Shown: piece after piece, positions 1 through 6,383 of the stretch
How positions within the stretch are numbered: position 1 is the stretch's first letter
Layout of the letters: every line of letters begins with the position of its first letter
DNA from: Aquisalimonas sp.
GTDB lineage: Bacteria; Pseudomonadota; Gammaproteobacteria; Nitrococcales; Aquisalimonadaceae
NCBI GenBank assembly: GCA_007127625.1
Contig: SKYZ01000410.1
Location: 1-16,154, forward strand
Length of the DNA stretch: 16,154 bases
Reading direction: 5' to 3'
The notes under the pieces: generated by a model
Told to the model about the DNA's origin: nothing
Seen by the model: only the letters and a program-made list of their open reading frames with translations
Databases searched by the model: none
Made by a program: the position numbers and the translations under genes

Positions 1-435
1 GTCATGCTCGGCCCGCGCAAGGTGCGCGGACAGTCCCGCAGCGAGGCGCGTGCCACCGCCGACCGGCTGCTGGAAAGAGTAGGACTGATCGAGTGGGCCG
101 ACCAACGGCCCAATCAGCTCTCCGGCGGCCAACAGCAGCGTGTGGCCATTGCCCGTGCGCTGGCGGTCAACCCGAAGGTCATGCTGTTCGACGAGCCCAC
201 CTCGGCGCTGGACCCGGAGCTGCGCGGCGAGGTGCTGCAGGTCATGCAGGACCTCGCCGGCGAGGGCATGACCATGCTCATCGTCACCCACGAGATGCGC
301 TTTGCGGAGGCGGCAGCCCACCGTCTGATCTTCATGGACCAGGGGCGCATCGTTCACGACGGCCGGCCCGGGCCCATGTTCGCCGACCCGCCTTCGGAGC
401 GTTTCCGTGAATTCCTGGGGCACGTGAAGTCCTAG
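1..435 (+). CDS. Polar amino acid ABC transporter ATP-binding protein (3' part, truncated by window start)
   Basis: This is the C-terminal part of an ABC transporter ATPase that would power amino acid uptake at the inner face of the cytoplasmic membrane. The reading frame is open from base 1, so the true start and the Walker A motif lie outside the window. Visible are the ABC signature LSGGQQQR (118-141), Walker B with the D-loop (VMLFDEPTSALD, about 178-213) and the H-loop histidine in IVTHE. The signature, the DEPTSALDPEL wording and the short tail after the H-loop resemble the GlnQ/HisP family of polar amino acid importers, which is why I choose that substrate class; the actual substrate cannot be told. 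Permease and binding-protein genes would be expected upstream. About 144 residues are visible, out of roughly 240-260 usual for the family. Confidence 0.9.
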   Translation, partial: VMLGPRKVRGQSRSEARATADRLLERVGLIEWADQRPNQLSGGQQQRVAIARALAVNPKVMLFDEPTSALDPELRGEVLQVMQDLAGEGMTMLIVTHEMRFAEAAAHRLIFMDQGRIVHDGRPGPMFADPPSERFREFLGHVKS

Positions 436-494
436 GCATGCTGGCGAGCCAGGCGATCTTTGGGTACCGTGCGTCCGGACCCCATGGACGAACC

Positions 495-499
495 AGGAG
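495..499 (+). promoter_or_regulatory. Ribosome binding site deciding a TTG start
   Basis: AGGAG lies 7 bases before the TTG at 507. No comparable site precedes the in-frame ATG at 438, only two bases after the preceding stop codon. This favours the TTG as the start of the small membrane protein. Confidence 0.6.
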
Positions 500-506
500 C
501 ACAGCT

Positions 507-878
507 TTGGAACCCCCAGCCAAGACGGACACCCGCGAAGCCACCGGCACACCCAACAAGACCTGGGTGATTGTCGTCTACGTGCTCTATCTGATCGGCT
601 TCTTCACCGCCATCACGGCGCTGGTCGGCGTCATCATGGCCTACCTGAAACGCCAGGAGGCGACGCCCGTCGAACAAAGCCACCTGCAGTTCCAGATCCG
701 CACCTTCTGGATCGGCCTGCTGATGATTGTCGTCGGATCCATCCTCACCGCCATCGTGATCGGCGGCCTGGTCCTGCTCTTCTGGTTCGTCTGGACCCTG
801 GTGCGTTGCATCAAGGGCCTGATGCGCATCAATGAAGGCCGGGGCATCGACGAGCCGACGAGCTGGCTATTCGGCTGA
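507..878 (+). CDS. Small DUF4870-like (COG3671-type) integral membrane protein
   Basis: A 123-residue membrane protein of unknown function. From the TTG start there is a hydrophilic N-terminus of about 19 residues, a hydrophobic segment at about 20-47 (VIVVYVLYLIGFFTAI), a polar stretch with KRQEATPVEQSH, and a long second hydrophobic region at about 67-99 that may span the membrane twice. It ends in a short tail containing IKGLMRINEGRGIDEP. The pattern YLIGFFTAI...GVIMAYLKR followed by F-x-I-R-T-F and LVRCIKGL is typical of the DUF4870/COG3671 membrane proteins. I prefer TTG 507 over ATG 438 because of the well-placed AGGAG and because the extra 23 residues look like non-coding sequence. It lies 71 bases after the ABC ATPase stop and could be read through from it. 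Confidence 0.8.
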   Translation: MEPPAKTDTREATGTPNKTWVIVVYVLYLIGFFTAITALVGVIMAYLKRQEATPVEQSHLQFQIRTFWIGLLMIVVGSILTAIVIGGLVLLFWFVWTLVRCIKGLMRINEGRGIDEPTSWLFG

Positions 879-1040
879 CCGCCGCGCGGCGACGACAGGA
901 TCCGTGCCACGGCCCGATACGGCAACTACTTACGAAGATTCCCGAATGGTGCGTCAGGCGCAAATCCCTAGACTGGTCATCAACGGCGAACAACACATCG
1001 CATCGCCGCTGACAGTCAAGATCACACTAGGAGATTCGCC

Positions 1041-1412
1041 ATGATGATTCGCAACCTGATCACCACCGTTGCTCTTGCCGGCTTTGCCACCGGCGCCTTT
1101 GCCCTGGACAGCACCGAACAGCGCCTGGTCGACTACGGCTTCATGCCGGAGCAGATCCAGCCCTCCCAGGTGCTGGACACCGTGGAAGTCTCCCATGGCA
1201 GTGTCGGTATGGACCAGGCAGTCGCTCTGGGCTTCACGCCCGCCGCCACCCAGGTGCGTTACACGGGACAGTTCCAGAAGCAGCCCGAGCCGGAACTCAC
1301 CGTCATGGACCAGCGCCTCCAGGACCTTGGCTTCCAGGGCGAAACCTTGACCTACCGAGCCATGCCCTCGGACCACGACAGCGAGCAGATGGCCGGGCGC
1401 GGGATGCGGTAA
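1041..1412 (+). CDS. Small exported protein with a repeated xDQ(R/A)x(2-3)LGF motif, unknown function
   Basis: A 123-residue protein with a clear Sec-type signal peptide: MMIRN, a hydrophobic core at 6-18 and a likely cleavage after GAFA (residue 21). The mature part is about 100 residues. It contains three related short units: EQRLVDYGF near residue 27, DQAVALGF near residue 58 and DQRLQDLGF near residue 94. This suggests internal duplication of a small structural unit. The start is well supported by AGGAG at 1029-1033, 7 bases before ATG. No cysteine remains in the mature part and no enzymatic motif is visible. It stands alone between a 162-base upstream gap, where I see no convincing promoter, and a downstream terminator-like hairpin. 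I do not recognise the family. Export to the periplasm or beyond is inferred from the signal peptide. Confidence 0.8.
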   Translation: MMIRNLITTVALAGFATGAFALDSTEQRLVDYGFMPEQIQPSQVLDTVEVSHGSVGMDQAVALGFTPAATQVRYTGQFQKQPEPELTVMDQRLQDLGFQGETLTYRAMPSDHDSEQMAGRGMR

Positions 1413-1444
1413 GCGTCCGTAACCTCGGCCTTCAAGAAGGTATC

Positions 1445-1490
1445 CGGGGGCGACGACGCCGACAGGCGTGGCCGCCCCCGTCTTCGTTTC
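1445..1490 (+). terminator. Probable transcription terminator hairpin
   Basis: Two arms, 1445-1460 and 1465-1480, pair over an 8-bp outer stem (CGGGGGCG with CGCCCCCG) and a 5-bp inner stem (ACGCC with GGCGT), separated by three mismatches, with a 4-base loop. The T-containing stretch TCTTCGTTTC follows. It sits after the exported-protein gene, between two convergent genes, so it may also help stop transcription arriving from the minus strand. Confidence 0.55.
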
Positions 1491-1578
1491 GCTGGACCCA
1501 CCTCGGGGGACACACCGAAACCTTGTCGCCTCCCGTTTCAGCTGCCCTGGATCGACAGGGCGAGCCACGGCGGTGACC

Positions 1579-1869
1579 TCACGCCGAACCCTGCGCCCGA
1601 TCCGCATGCCCCAGCGATTTGTCCGGCGCGATCCGGTCACGAACGCGACGCTTGAGTTCCGTGATCGCCGGGAAACCACCGTCCACAGCCCGTGACCACA
1701 CGCGCTCACCGTTGGCGTGCACCTCGAAAATACCCCCTGCCCCGGGGGAGAGCACCATACGGTCAATGTCGCTGTCGAAGGTCGTGAGCAGCTCCTGGGC
1801 CATCCAGGTCGCCCGGAGCATCCAGCGGCAGCGGGTGCAGTAGGCAATCTCCACGACGTTGTCGCTCAT
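1579..1869 (-). CDS. SelW/Rdx family thioredoxin-like protein
   Basis: A 96-residue protein of the Rdx (SelT/SelW/SelH) family, small thioredoxin-fold proteins thought to take part in redox reactions. The family hallmark is the CxxC/CxxU site near the N-terminus after a beta strand. Here it is VEIAYCTRC, with Cys11 and Cys14, so this is the all-cysteine form with no selenocysteine. The rest (RATWMAQELLTTF, then LSPGAGGIFEVHANGE, then a C-terminal helix with ITELKRRVRDRI) matches the family layout and length. The ATG is preceded by GGAGAGGA about 8 bases upstream. It is the last gene of a minus-strand run and begins 26 bases after the stop of the universal stress protein, so it is probably cotranscribed. 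That pairing suggests a stress or redox role. Confidence 0.88.
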   Translation of the reverse strand: MSDNVVEIAYCTRCRWMLRATWMAQELLTTFDSDIDRMVLSPGAGGIFEVHANGERVWSRAVDGGFPAITELKRRVRDRIAPDKSLGHADRAQGSA

Positions 1870-1895
1870 GCGGTCTGTCCTCTCCGGCTCTGCAG

Positions 1896-2849
1896 TCAGT
1901 GGACCACCGTCACCGGGCAGTGCGCCGCATGCAATACCCGCTGACTGATACTGCCCAGCAGAAATTCCCGTATGCGGCCGTGCCCGTGCCGGGCCATGAT
2001 GACTTCCGAACCGGGGTTGGCGCGAGCGTGGTTGATGATCGCCCGGGCCGGTTTCCCGGGACGTTCGATCTCTTCGACGGCGACAACGTCCGGATCGAAC
2101 TGCTTCCGGGCACGGGCGAAAGCCTCCTTGGCGCTGACGCGGGCAACGTCCCTGAAACTCTCCTCGGAGAACGTATCTGCCCCCTGCAGCTCGCCGACGT
2201 TGCCGCCACCGCCGGCATAGATTTCCCGCGGTGACGACGGAAATACGTGCAGCAGGTGAACCACCGCCCCGGTGGCCTTCGCAACAGTGTTGGCGTATCC
2301 GGCGGCAAGAAGAGACCGCTCGGAGTCATCCACCGGCACAATCAGGACGGCGCCGCCACCGGCATCCGGTTGCGGTTCCACCCCCTGGGTCACGACCGTG
2401 ACCGGGTACTCGGTACTGTGGATGACGCCCTCGGTGACACTGCCCACCAGAAGCTCCCAGATTTCCCCGGCCCCGCGGCGGCCCATGACAATCACCGGAC
2501 TGTCCACACCGCGGGCGTAGTGGGAAACTGCGTCGGCAGGATCACCACTGAGAATGCGGTCGACGACATCGACACCCCCGCCGAGAACAGCGCGCGTGTG
2601 CTCGAACGCCCGCTGGGCGCTTTCCCGCCTCATGCGGTCGAATTCTTCCATCGACAGACGGTCCTCCACCGCCTGCCCGCCGGTGTATCCCATGCGCTGC
2701 ATGAGCATGCCCGGCGTATCCTCGAACACATGGAGCAGCTCCATGCGCGCTCCTGCGGCACGTGCCAGGCGTTCGCCGTAACGCGCCGCAGCGCTGGCAT
2801 GCTCCGAACCGTCCACGGGCACCAGAATCGTTCCGATTGCGTTATCCAT
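1896..2849 (-). CDS. Tandem-domain universal stress protein (UspA family)
   Basis: A 317-residue cytoplasmic protein made of two consecutive UspA domains (about 1-150 and 162-317). Both open with the family's first strand: TILVPVDGSEHASAA and VLIVPVDDSERSLLA. The first domain has the ATP-binding signature G-2x-G-9x-G-S intact (GRRGAGEIWELLVGS), so it probably binds ATP. The second has ARHGHGRIREFLLGS, with Ala in place of the first Gly. I start at the second ATG (2849), because the upstream in-frame ATG at 2864 overlaps the Shine-Dalgarno sequence GGAGGT that serves 2849. It lies between a related Usp gene (95 bases upstream) and the SelW-like gene (26 bases downstream), forming a likely stress operon. 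Tandem Usp proteins are known for survival under starvation, oxidative or respiratory stress; the trigger here is unknown. Confidence 0.92.
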   Translation of the reverse strand: MDNAIGTILVPVDGSEHASAAARYGERLARAAGARMELLHVFEDTPGMLMQRMGYTGGQAVEDRLSMEEFDRMRRESAQRAFEHTRAVLGGGVDVVDRILSGDPADAVSHYARGVDSPVIVMGRRGAGEIWELLVGSVTEGVIHSTEYPVTVVTQGVEPQPDAGGGAVLIVPVDDSERSLLAAGYANTVAKATGAVVHLLHVFPSSPREIYAGGGGNVGELQGADTFSEESFRDVARVSAKEAFARARKQFDPDVVAVEEIERPGKPARAIINHARANPGSEVIMARHGHGRIREFLLGSISQRVLHAAHCPVTVVH

Positions 2850-2856
2850 CGCCGGC

Positions 2857-2862
2857 ACCTCC
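2857..2862 (-). promoter_or_regulatory. Ribosome binding site fixing the start of the tandem Usp gene
   Basis: On the minus strand GGAGGT lies 7 bases before the ATG at 2849. It overlaps the alternative in-frame ATG at 2864, which therefore is unlikely to be used. Confidence 0.65.
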
Positions 2863-2944
2863 ATAACCGCATTGCCTGACCCAAGTATGTACCGGGGCCG
2901 GGCCTCCGGGAACGGTCGCGACGCCCCATCGGCCCGGGCTCACT

Positions 2945-3850
2945 TCAGGAGCTGACCACCGCGACCGGCACACCGGCGCTGCGCAGAACGGACATGGCAA
3001 AGCTGCCCATGCCGAACCGCTCCAGCAGGGAGACGTCGTGGGTGCCCGTGACGATCAGCGCACCCGGGATCGAATCCGCCAGCTGCGCCACGCCCGTGGC
3101 GGGGTGAGGGTGCTCGAGGATCATCCAGTCCGTGGCCACCCCCCTTTGCTGCCGTATGCGCTCGGCATGATCCTTCAGGTAGTGCCATTCCGATGTGTGC
3201 TCTTGCTCCCAGTCGACACTGCGCTGGTCCACGGCCGCCGGAAGTGCGCCCTGAGCCGTCTGCTTCACCCCCAGGTCAGCACCGGTCAGCCAATCGGCGC
3301 CCTCGGCACCGGTTCCCGCTTCACCGAGGCCGACCCGGGCGAACACATGGACCAGTTGCAGTTCCGCACCCAGCGATCTGGCCAGTTCCACGGCACAATC
3401 CAGCGCCATTGCGGCCTGCTCGGAGTTGTCCATGCACACCAGGAGCGTTCTGATCGGTGGTACCCAGTGCACCGACAACCGGGGTCCGGCCAGGACAACG
3501 GGCCGGTGCGCCCGGCGGACCACATCCGCGGCGACGCTTCCCAGGACGAGCTCCCGGAGCGGACCGCGAGCGTGCGTGGTCATGCACAGGAGCGCCTCAT
3601 CCGAGTTGTACCCGAGCAGCAGCGTGGCGGGATGCTCCGAGACCTCCACGCGAATCGGGATGTTCTCGTGGCCGGCACGCTGGAGCGCGGCAGACAGATC
3701 GCTCTCCCGCGCCGCCGCCTCGCTCTGGGAGGCGACGACCGAAAGCAGCTCGCACGACACCCCAAGCTGGATCGCAAGCGCATGCCCCGGGGCGACGGCG
3801 GCCAGGGAGCGTTCGGAACCGTTTGAAGGAATCACGACACGGGAATTCAT
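2945..3850 (-). CDS. Tandem-domain universal stress protein with degenerate ATP motifs
   Basis: A 301-residue protein with two UspA-type domains. The first starts SRVVIPSNGSERSLAAV and ends near HRPVVLAGP. The second starts RTLLVCMDNSEQAAMALDCA and ends in PVAVVSS. The ATP-binding signature G-2x-G-9x-G-S is altered in both: TTHARGPLRELVLGS in the first, and GTHDVSLLERFGMGS, with Asp for the second Gly, in the second. ATP binding may therefore be weak or absent, as in the non-ATP-binding branch of the family. The ATG is preceded by GGAAGG 4 bases upstream. It is the first gene of the minus-strand run Usp-Usp-SelW and faces the TetR gene across a 169-base divergent region holding a NemR-box-like operator. 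This makes control by that regulator plausible but unproven. Confidence 0.88.
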   Translation of the reverse strand: MNSRVVIPSNGSERSLAAVAPGHALAIQLGVSCELLSVVASQSEAAARESDLSAALQRAGHENIPIRVEVSEHPATLLLGYNSDEALLCMTTHARGPLRELVLGSVAADVVRRAHRPVVLAGPRLSVHWVPPIRTLLVCMDNSEQAAMALDCAVELARSLGAELQLVHVFARVGLGEAGTGAEGADWLTGADLGVKQTAQGALPAAVDQRSVDWEQEHTSEWHYLKDHAERIRQQRGVATDWMILEHPHPATGVAQLADSIPGALIVTGTHDVSLLERFGMGSFAMSVLRSAGVPVAVVSS

Positions 3851-3989
3851 AACGCCTTCCCCCTCTGACGGCTACTCCTGTCTGCAGTATGGCCGACCCT
3901 CACGGCTCTGCCTCCCCCGATGTCCACCCTCTACCAGACTCCCGCATCACCGCCTTGCATGCCTGGACGCATCGTCTACGCTTGAATAG

Positions 3990-4005
3990 TAGACCGGTCG
4001 GTCGG
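3990..4005. promoter_or_regulatory. Putative TetR-family (NemR-box-like) operator
   Basis: The sequence TAGACCGGTCGGTCGG is TAGACC, a 4-base spacer and GGTC, followed by GG where a perfect inverted repeat would have TA. NemR-type operators follow the pattern TAGACC-N4-GGTCTA. The site lies 14 bases before the regulator's preferred ATG, in the region shared with the divergent stress operon. Autorepression and joint control of both transcripts are inferred. I see no convincing sigma70 promoter next to it. Confidence 0.55.
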
Positions 4006-4019
4006 ACGACGAGGTGATG

Positions 4020-4595
4020 ATGGCGACCACCAAGGACCAGTTGCTACAGGCGGGCATGGCGCTGCTGCTGGAGCGCGGGTACAACGATCTCGGCATCCAG
4101 GCGATCCTGAAAGCCACCGGGACGCCCAAGGGCTCGTTCTATCACCACTTCCGCAGCAAGGAAGATTTCGCACTCCAGGCGATCGACCGCTACATGGCCG
4201 AAGTCCATCAGGGACTCGACGGCGCACTGACGGATTCCTCCTTGACCCCGCTGGCGCGCGTCCGGCGCTTCTTCGAGATCTCGCGCGACAAGTACAGCCA
4301 GGATGGTCACCTGGGCTGCATGCTGGGCGGCCTGGGACAGGAGATGTCCGGCATCAGCGAGGGGTTCGCGCGCAGGATCGAGCAGTGTTTCTCCGAGATC
4401 GCCGACCGGCTCGCCGCCTGCCTGGCCGAAGCCCGTGATCGCGGGGAACTCGCTGCCGACGCGGACCCGAGGGAGATGGCCGAGTTATTGCTGAACTGCT
4501 GGGAGGGGGCCGCCCTGCGCAGCCGTCTGCGCAGGGACCCCCGCCCTCTGGACGACATGCTGGATTTCTATTTCTCGCGCGCGCGCTCGGCCTGA
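4020..4595 (+). CDS. TetR family transcriptional regulator, NemR/AcuR-like
   Basis: A 191-residue DNA-binding repressor. The N-terminal TetR helix-turn-helix is clear: IQAILKATGTPKGSFYHHF at about 26-44, followed by RSKEDFALQAIDRYM. The C-terminal ligand domain contains GHLGCMLGGLGQEM at about 96-109, the region where NemR/AcuR-like regulators carry a conserved cysteine that in NemR senses reactive electrophiles; here it is Cys100. Three start codons are adjacent (GTG 4014, ATG 4017, ATG 4020). GAGG at 4011-4014 best serves 4020, with a 5-base gap; the start is uncertain by two codons. The operator-like sequence at 3990-4005 matches this subfamily. Likely targets are itself and the divergent Usp operon, possibly also the genes downstream. 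The ligand is unknown. Confidence 0.9.
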   Translation: MATTKDQLLQAGMALLLERGYNDLGIQAILKATGTPKGSFYHHFRSKEDFALQAIDRYMAEVHQGLDGALTDSSLTPLARVRRFFEISRDKYSQDGHLGCMLGGLGQEMSGISEGFARRIEQCFSEIADRLAACLAEARDRGELAADADPREMAELLLNCWEGAALRSRLRRDPRPLDDMLDFYFSRARSA

Positions 4596-4613
4596 GGCCA
4601 ACGCAGCGCTATC

Positions 4614-4646
4614 GGCCCGGCGCCATAACGGGCAGCCCGCCGGGCC
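4614..4646 (+). terminator. GC-rich inverted repeat after the TetR gene, possible terminator
   Basis: GGCCCGGC at 4614-4621 pairs perfectly with GCCGGGCC at 4639-4646 across a 17-base loop. No T tract follows and the loop is long, so it is a weak terminator candidate. It lies 18 bases after the regulator's stop codon. Confidence 0.25.
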
Positions 4647-4735
4647 CGCTACACACTGGCTGCCCCCTTGTGGCCGGCGTGCCTGTTGGCTACAGGAATG
4701 ATCACGGCGAAATGTGCACGAGAGGAGACACGACC

Positions 4736-5095
4736 ATGATGGAACTCCATTTGCGCTCTGTTGACGGGGATCGGCTGGTGCCGGTGAATCTGGGCGGGCT
4801 CGCGCTATCCGTACGCGGCGAGCTGTCGTTCAAGGAGGGTGCCGGGGCGATGCAGGACAAGATCCGGACCATCGACGGCAATCGTGGGCCGGCGGTGATC
4901 GTGCGCTGCGCCGATCGTCGGGACGCCATGCAGTGCCTGGAATTCGCTGCGCGTCACGGGCTGCTGGTCACCATGACGAACGACCGCAGGGACCCTCGCT
5001 CCTGGGACGGCTGTGACCAGGGGATTGCCGTGGACATCTCGGCACTGTCGCGCAGGAGAACCCGGAACCTGGCCCCGACCGACACCGCCGGGTAG
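4736..5095 (+). CDS. Orphan N-terminal fragment related to FAD-linked (berberine-bridge/PCMH type) oxidases
   Basis: A 119-residue protein. The middle (VRGELSFKEGAGAMQDKIRT, then GPAVIVRCADRRDAMQCLEF, then AARHGLLVTMTN, then IAVDIS) follows the start of FAD-linked oxidases: a region like LRGELI...WNGMIDRRPA, then VIVRC..DV..AV.FAR, then GLLVAVRGGGHN, then GG..IDLS. The family's next step, the flavin-contacting RGGGHN loop, is replaced by TNDRRDP, and everything after the first half of the FAD domain is missing. It therefore cannot be a normal flavoenzyme. It has a good start: GGAG at 4724-4727, 8 bases before ATG. It could be a decaying remnant or a repurposed small protein. The hydrolase-LuxR gene follows after 61 bases and may be cotranscribed. 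Confidence 0.6.
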   Translation: MMELHLRSVDGDRLVPVNLGGLALSVRGELSFKEGAGAMQDKIRTIDGNRGPAVIVRCADRRDAMQCLEFAARHGLLVTMTNDRRDPRSWDGCDQGIAVDISALSRRRTRNLAPTDTAG

Positions 5096-5156
5096 CAGGC
5101 AGCCGCTGCGGGCCAGGGTGCCACAGCGCCCTGGCCGCACAGGGAAAGGTGGAACC

Positions 5157-6215
5157 ATGAATGTCGCACCGACGGTACGCTTCTGTCGTCTGCACAGCGG
5201 CTCCAGCGTGGCCTATGCTTCGATGGGCTCAGGAAAGCCGCTGGTGATGCTGCCAGGATGGTTGTGTCATGTCCGCGAATTATGGACCCACCCAGCGGCG
5301 GCCAGTGCCAGAACCCGCCTGGCCCGACATCACCGTTTCCTCTGGTACGACCGCCTGGGCTGCGGCCTGTCGGATCGCCACGGCTTCGACTTGTCCCTGG
5401 ACAACGACGTGGCACAACTCGAGGCGGTGCTGGACACCGCGGGTATCCAGCGGGCAAGCCTGATCGGCTACTCCTTCGGTGCCGGGCCGGCCACCGCGTT
5501 CGCCGCCCGTCATCCCGAGCGGGTCGAGCGCCTGGTCCTGTATTCAGCCTTTGCCCGCGGCAGCGCTGTCACCTCCCCCGAACGATTCGAGGCCCTCAAG
5601 CACCTGGTCCGGATGCACTGGGGGCTCGGTTCCAGAGCCCTGGCGGCGATCATCGTGCCCACGGGGAGTTCCCGGGACATTCAATGGTTCACCCGCTTCC
5701 AGCAGATGGCAGCAAGCGCCACCATGGCAGAAGCACTTCTGGATCACATCCGCTCCATGGATGTTCGTGCCTGGCTCCCGGAGGTTCGCGCACCGACGAT
5801 GGTCCTGCATCACCGGGACGACCATGCCGTGCCACTGAGCGCCGGCCAGGAGGTTGCGGCGCTGTTACCGGACTGCGAGCTCCAGGTGCTGGACGGCAAT
5901 GAGCATGATCCCTTCATCCGGGATTCCGGCTCGGTGGTGGAGACGTTGCTCGGCTTTCTCTCCGGACGTCCCACGGACGCTCCCTCCCGGAAACCCGCCG
6001 CGCCTGTCGACCTGAGCCGGCGCGAACGCGAGGTGCTCGCGCTGATCGCCGAGGGCATGTCCAACAAGGCCATCTCCACCGCGCTCGGCATCGCCACCGG
6101 CACGGTGGAGCGCCACGCCTGCAACATCTATGGCAAGCTCGGTGTCCGCTGCAGGGCCGAGGCGGTCCGCTCTGCGCTGACCATGAGCTTCTCCTCGCCG
6201 CCGCCCTCCTCCTGA
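5157..6215 (+). CDS. Alpha/beta hydrolase fused to a C-terminal LuxR-type DNA-binding domain
   Basis: A 352-residue protein. Residues about 15-270 form an alpha/beta hydrolase: LPGW near residue 32 (oxyanion-hole region), the nucleophile elbow GYSFG with Ser106, a candidate acid Asp222 in RDDHAVP and His250 in GNEHDPF. The catalytic triad thus looks complete. Residues about 285-345 are a GerE/LuxR helix-turn-helix: LSRREREVLALIAEGMSNKA, then GIATGTVERHACNIYGKLGV. Such proteins are probably transcription factors whose hydrolase domain senses, or hydrolyses, a small ester or lactone-like ligand; the ligand is unknown here. The start at 5157 follows AGGTGG by 4 bases; an open frame extends further upstream but overlaps the preceding gene and carries no similarity. 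There is no acyl-homoserine-lactone synthase nearby. Confidence 0.9.
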   Translation: MNVAPTVRFCRLHSGSSVAYASMGSGKPLVMLPGWLCHVRELWTHPAAASARTRLARHHRFLWYDRLGCGLSDRHGFDLSLDNDVAQLEAVLDTAGIQRASLIGYSFGAGPATAFAARHPERVERLVLYSAFARGSAVTSPERFEALKHLVRMHWGLGSRALAAIIVPTGSSRDIQWFTRFQQMAASATMAEALLDHIRSMDVRAWLPEVRAPTMVLHHRDDHAVPLSAGQEVAALLPDCELQVLDGNEHDPFIRDSGSVVETLLGFLSGRPTDAPSRKPAAPVDLSRREREVLALIAEGMSNKAISTALGIATGTVERHACNIYGKLGVRCRAEAVRSALTMSFSSPPPSS

Positions 6216-6370
6216 CGCACCACCGGTTCCGATGTTTGCACGCCCCCGGGAAACGCGCCCGTGCGCGCGAGCCGGGGCACTACAGGTTTTCCGATAGCAC
6301 CTCCTGGCGGTTTCCCGCGATGCGCCGACAACCACCTCTATCCATGATGGCGTGGAACGGACCGAGCAAT

Positions 6371-6377
6371 GGAGGAG
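6371..6377 (+). promoter_or_regulatory. Ribosome binding site fixing the start of the DUF1326 gene
   Basis: GGAGGAG lies 6 bases before the ATG at 6384. The alternative in-frame ATG at 6369 overlaps it and has no site of its own. Confidence 0.65.
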
Positions 6378-6383
6378 AGCACC

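Noticed and set aside
945..974. Possible promoter before the exported-protein gene
   Set aside because: TAGACT at 969 looks like a -10 box, but no acceptable -35 box lies 16-18 bases upstream.
954..1847. A 297-residue open frame on the minus strand
   Set aside because: It overlaps the exported-protein gene, the terminator hairpin and the SelW-like gene in another frame. Part of it is simply the frame-shifted SelW-like gene.
2247..2879. A 210-residue open frame on the plus strand
   Set aside because: It is antisense to the tandem universal stress protein and shows no motif.
2880..2944. GC-rich inverted repeat between the two universal stress genes
   Set aside because: Only 7 bp pair across a loop of about 28 bases, with no T tract, so it is not a credible terminator. 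Both genes read in the same direction and look like one operon.
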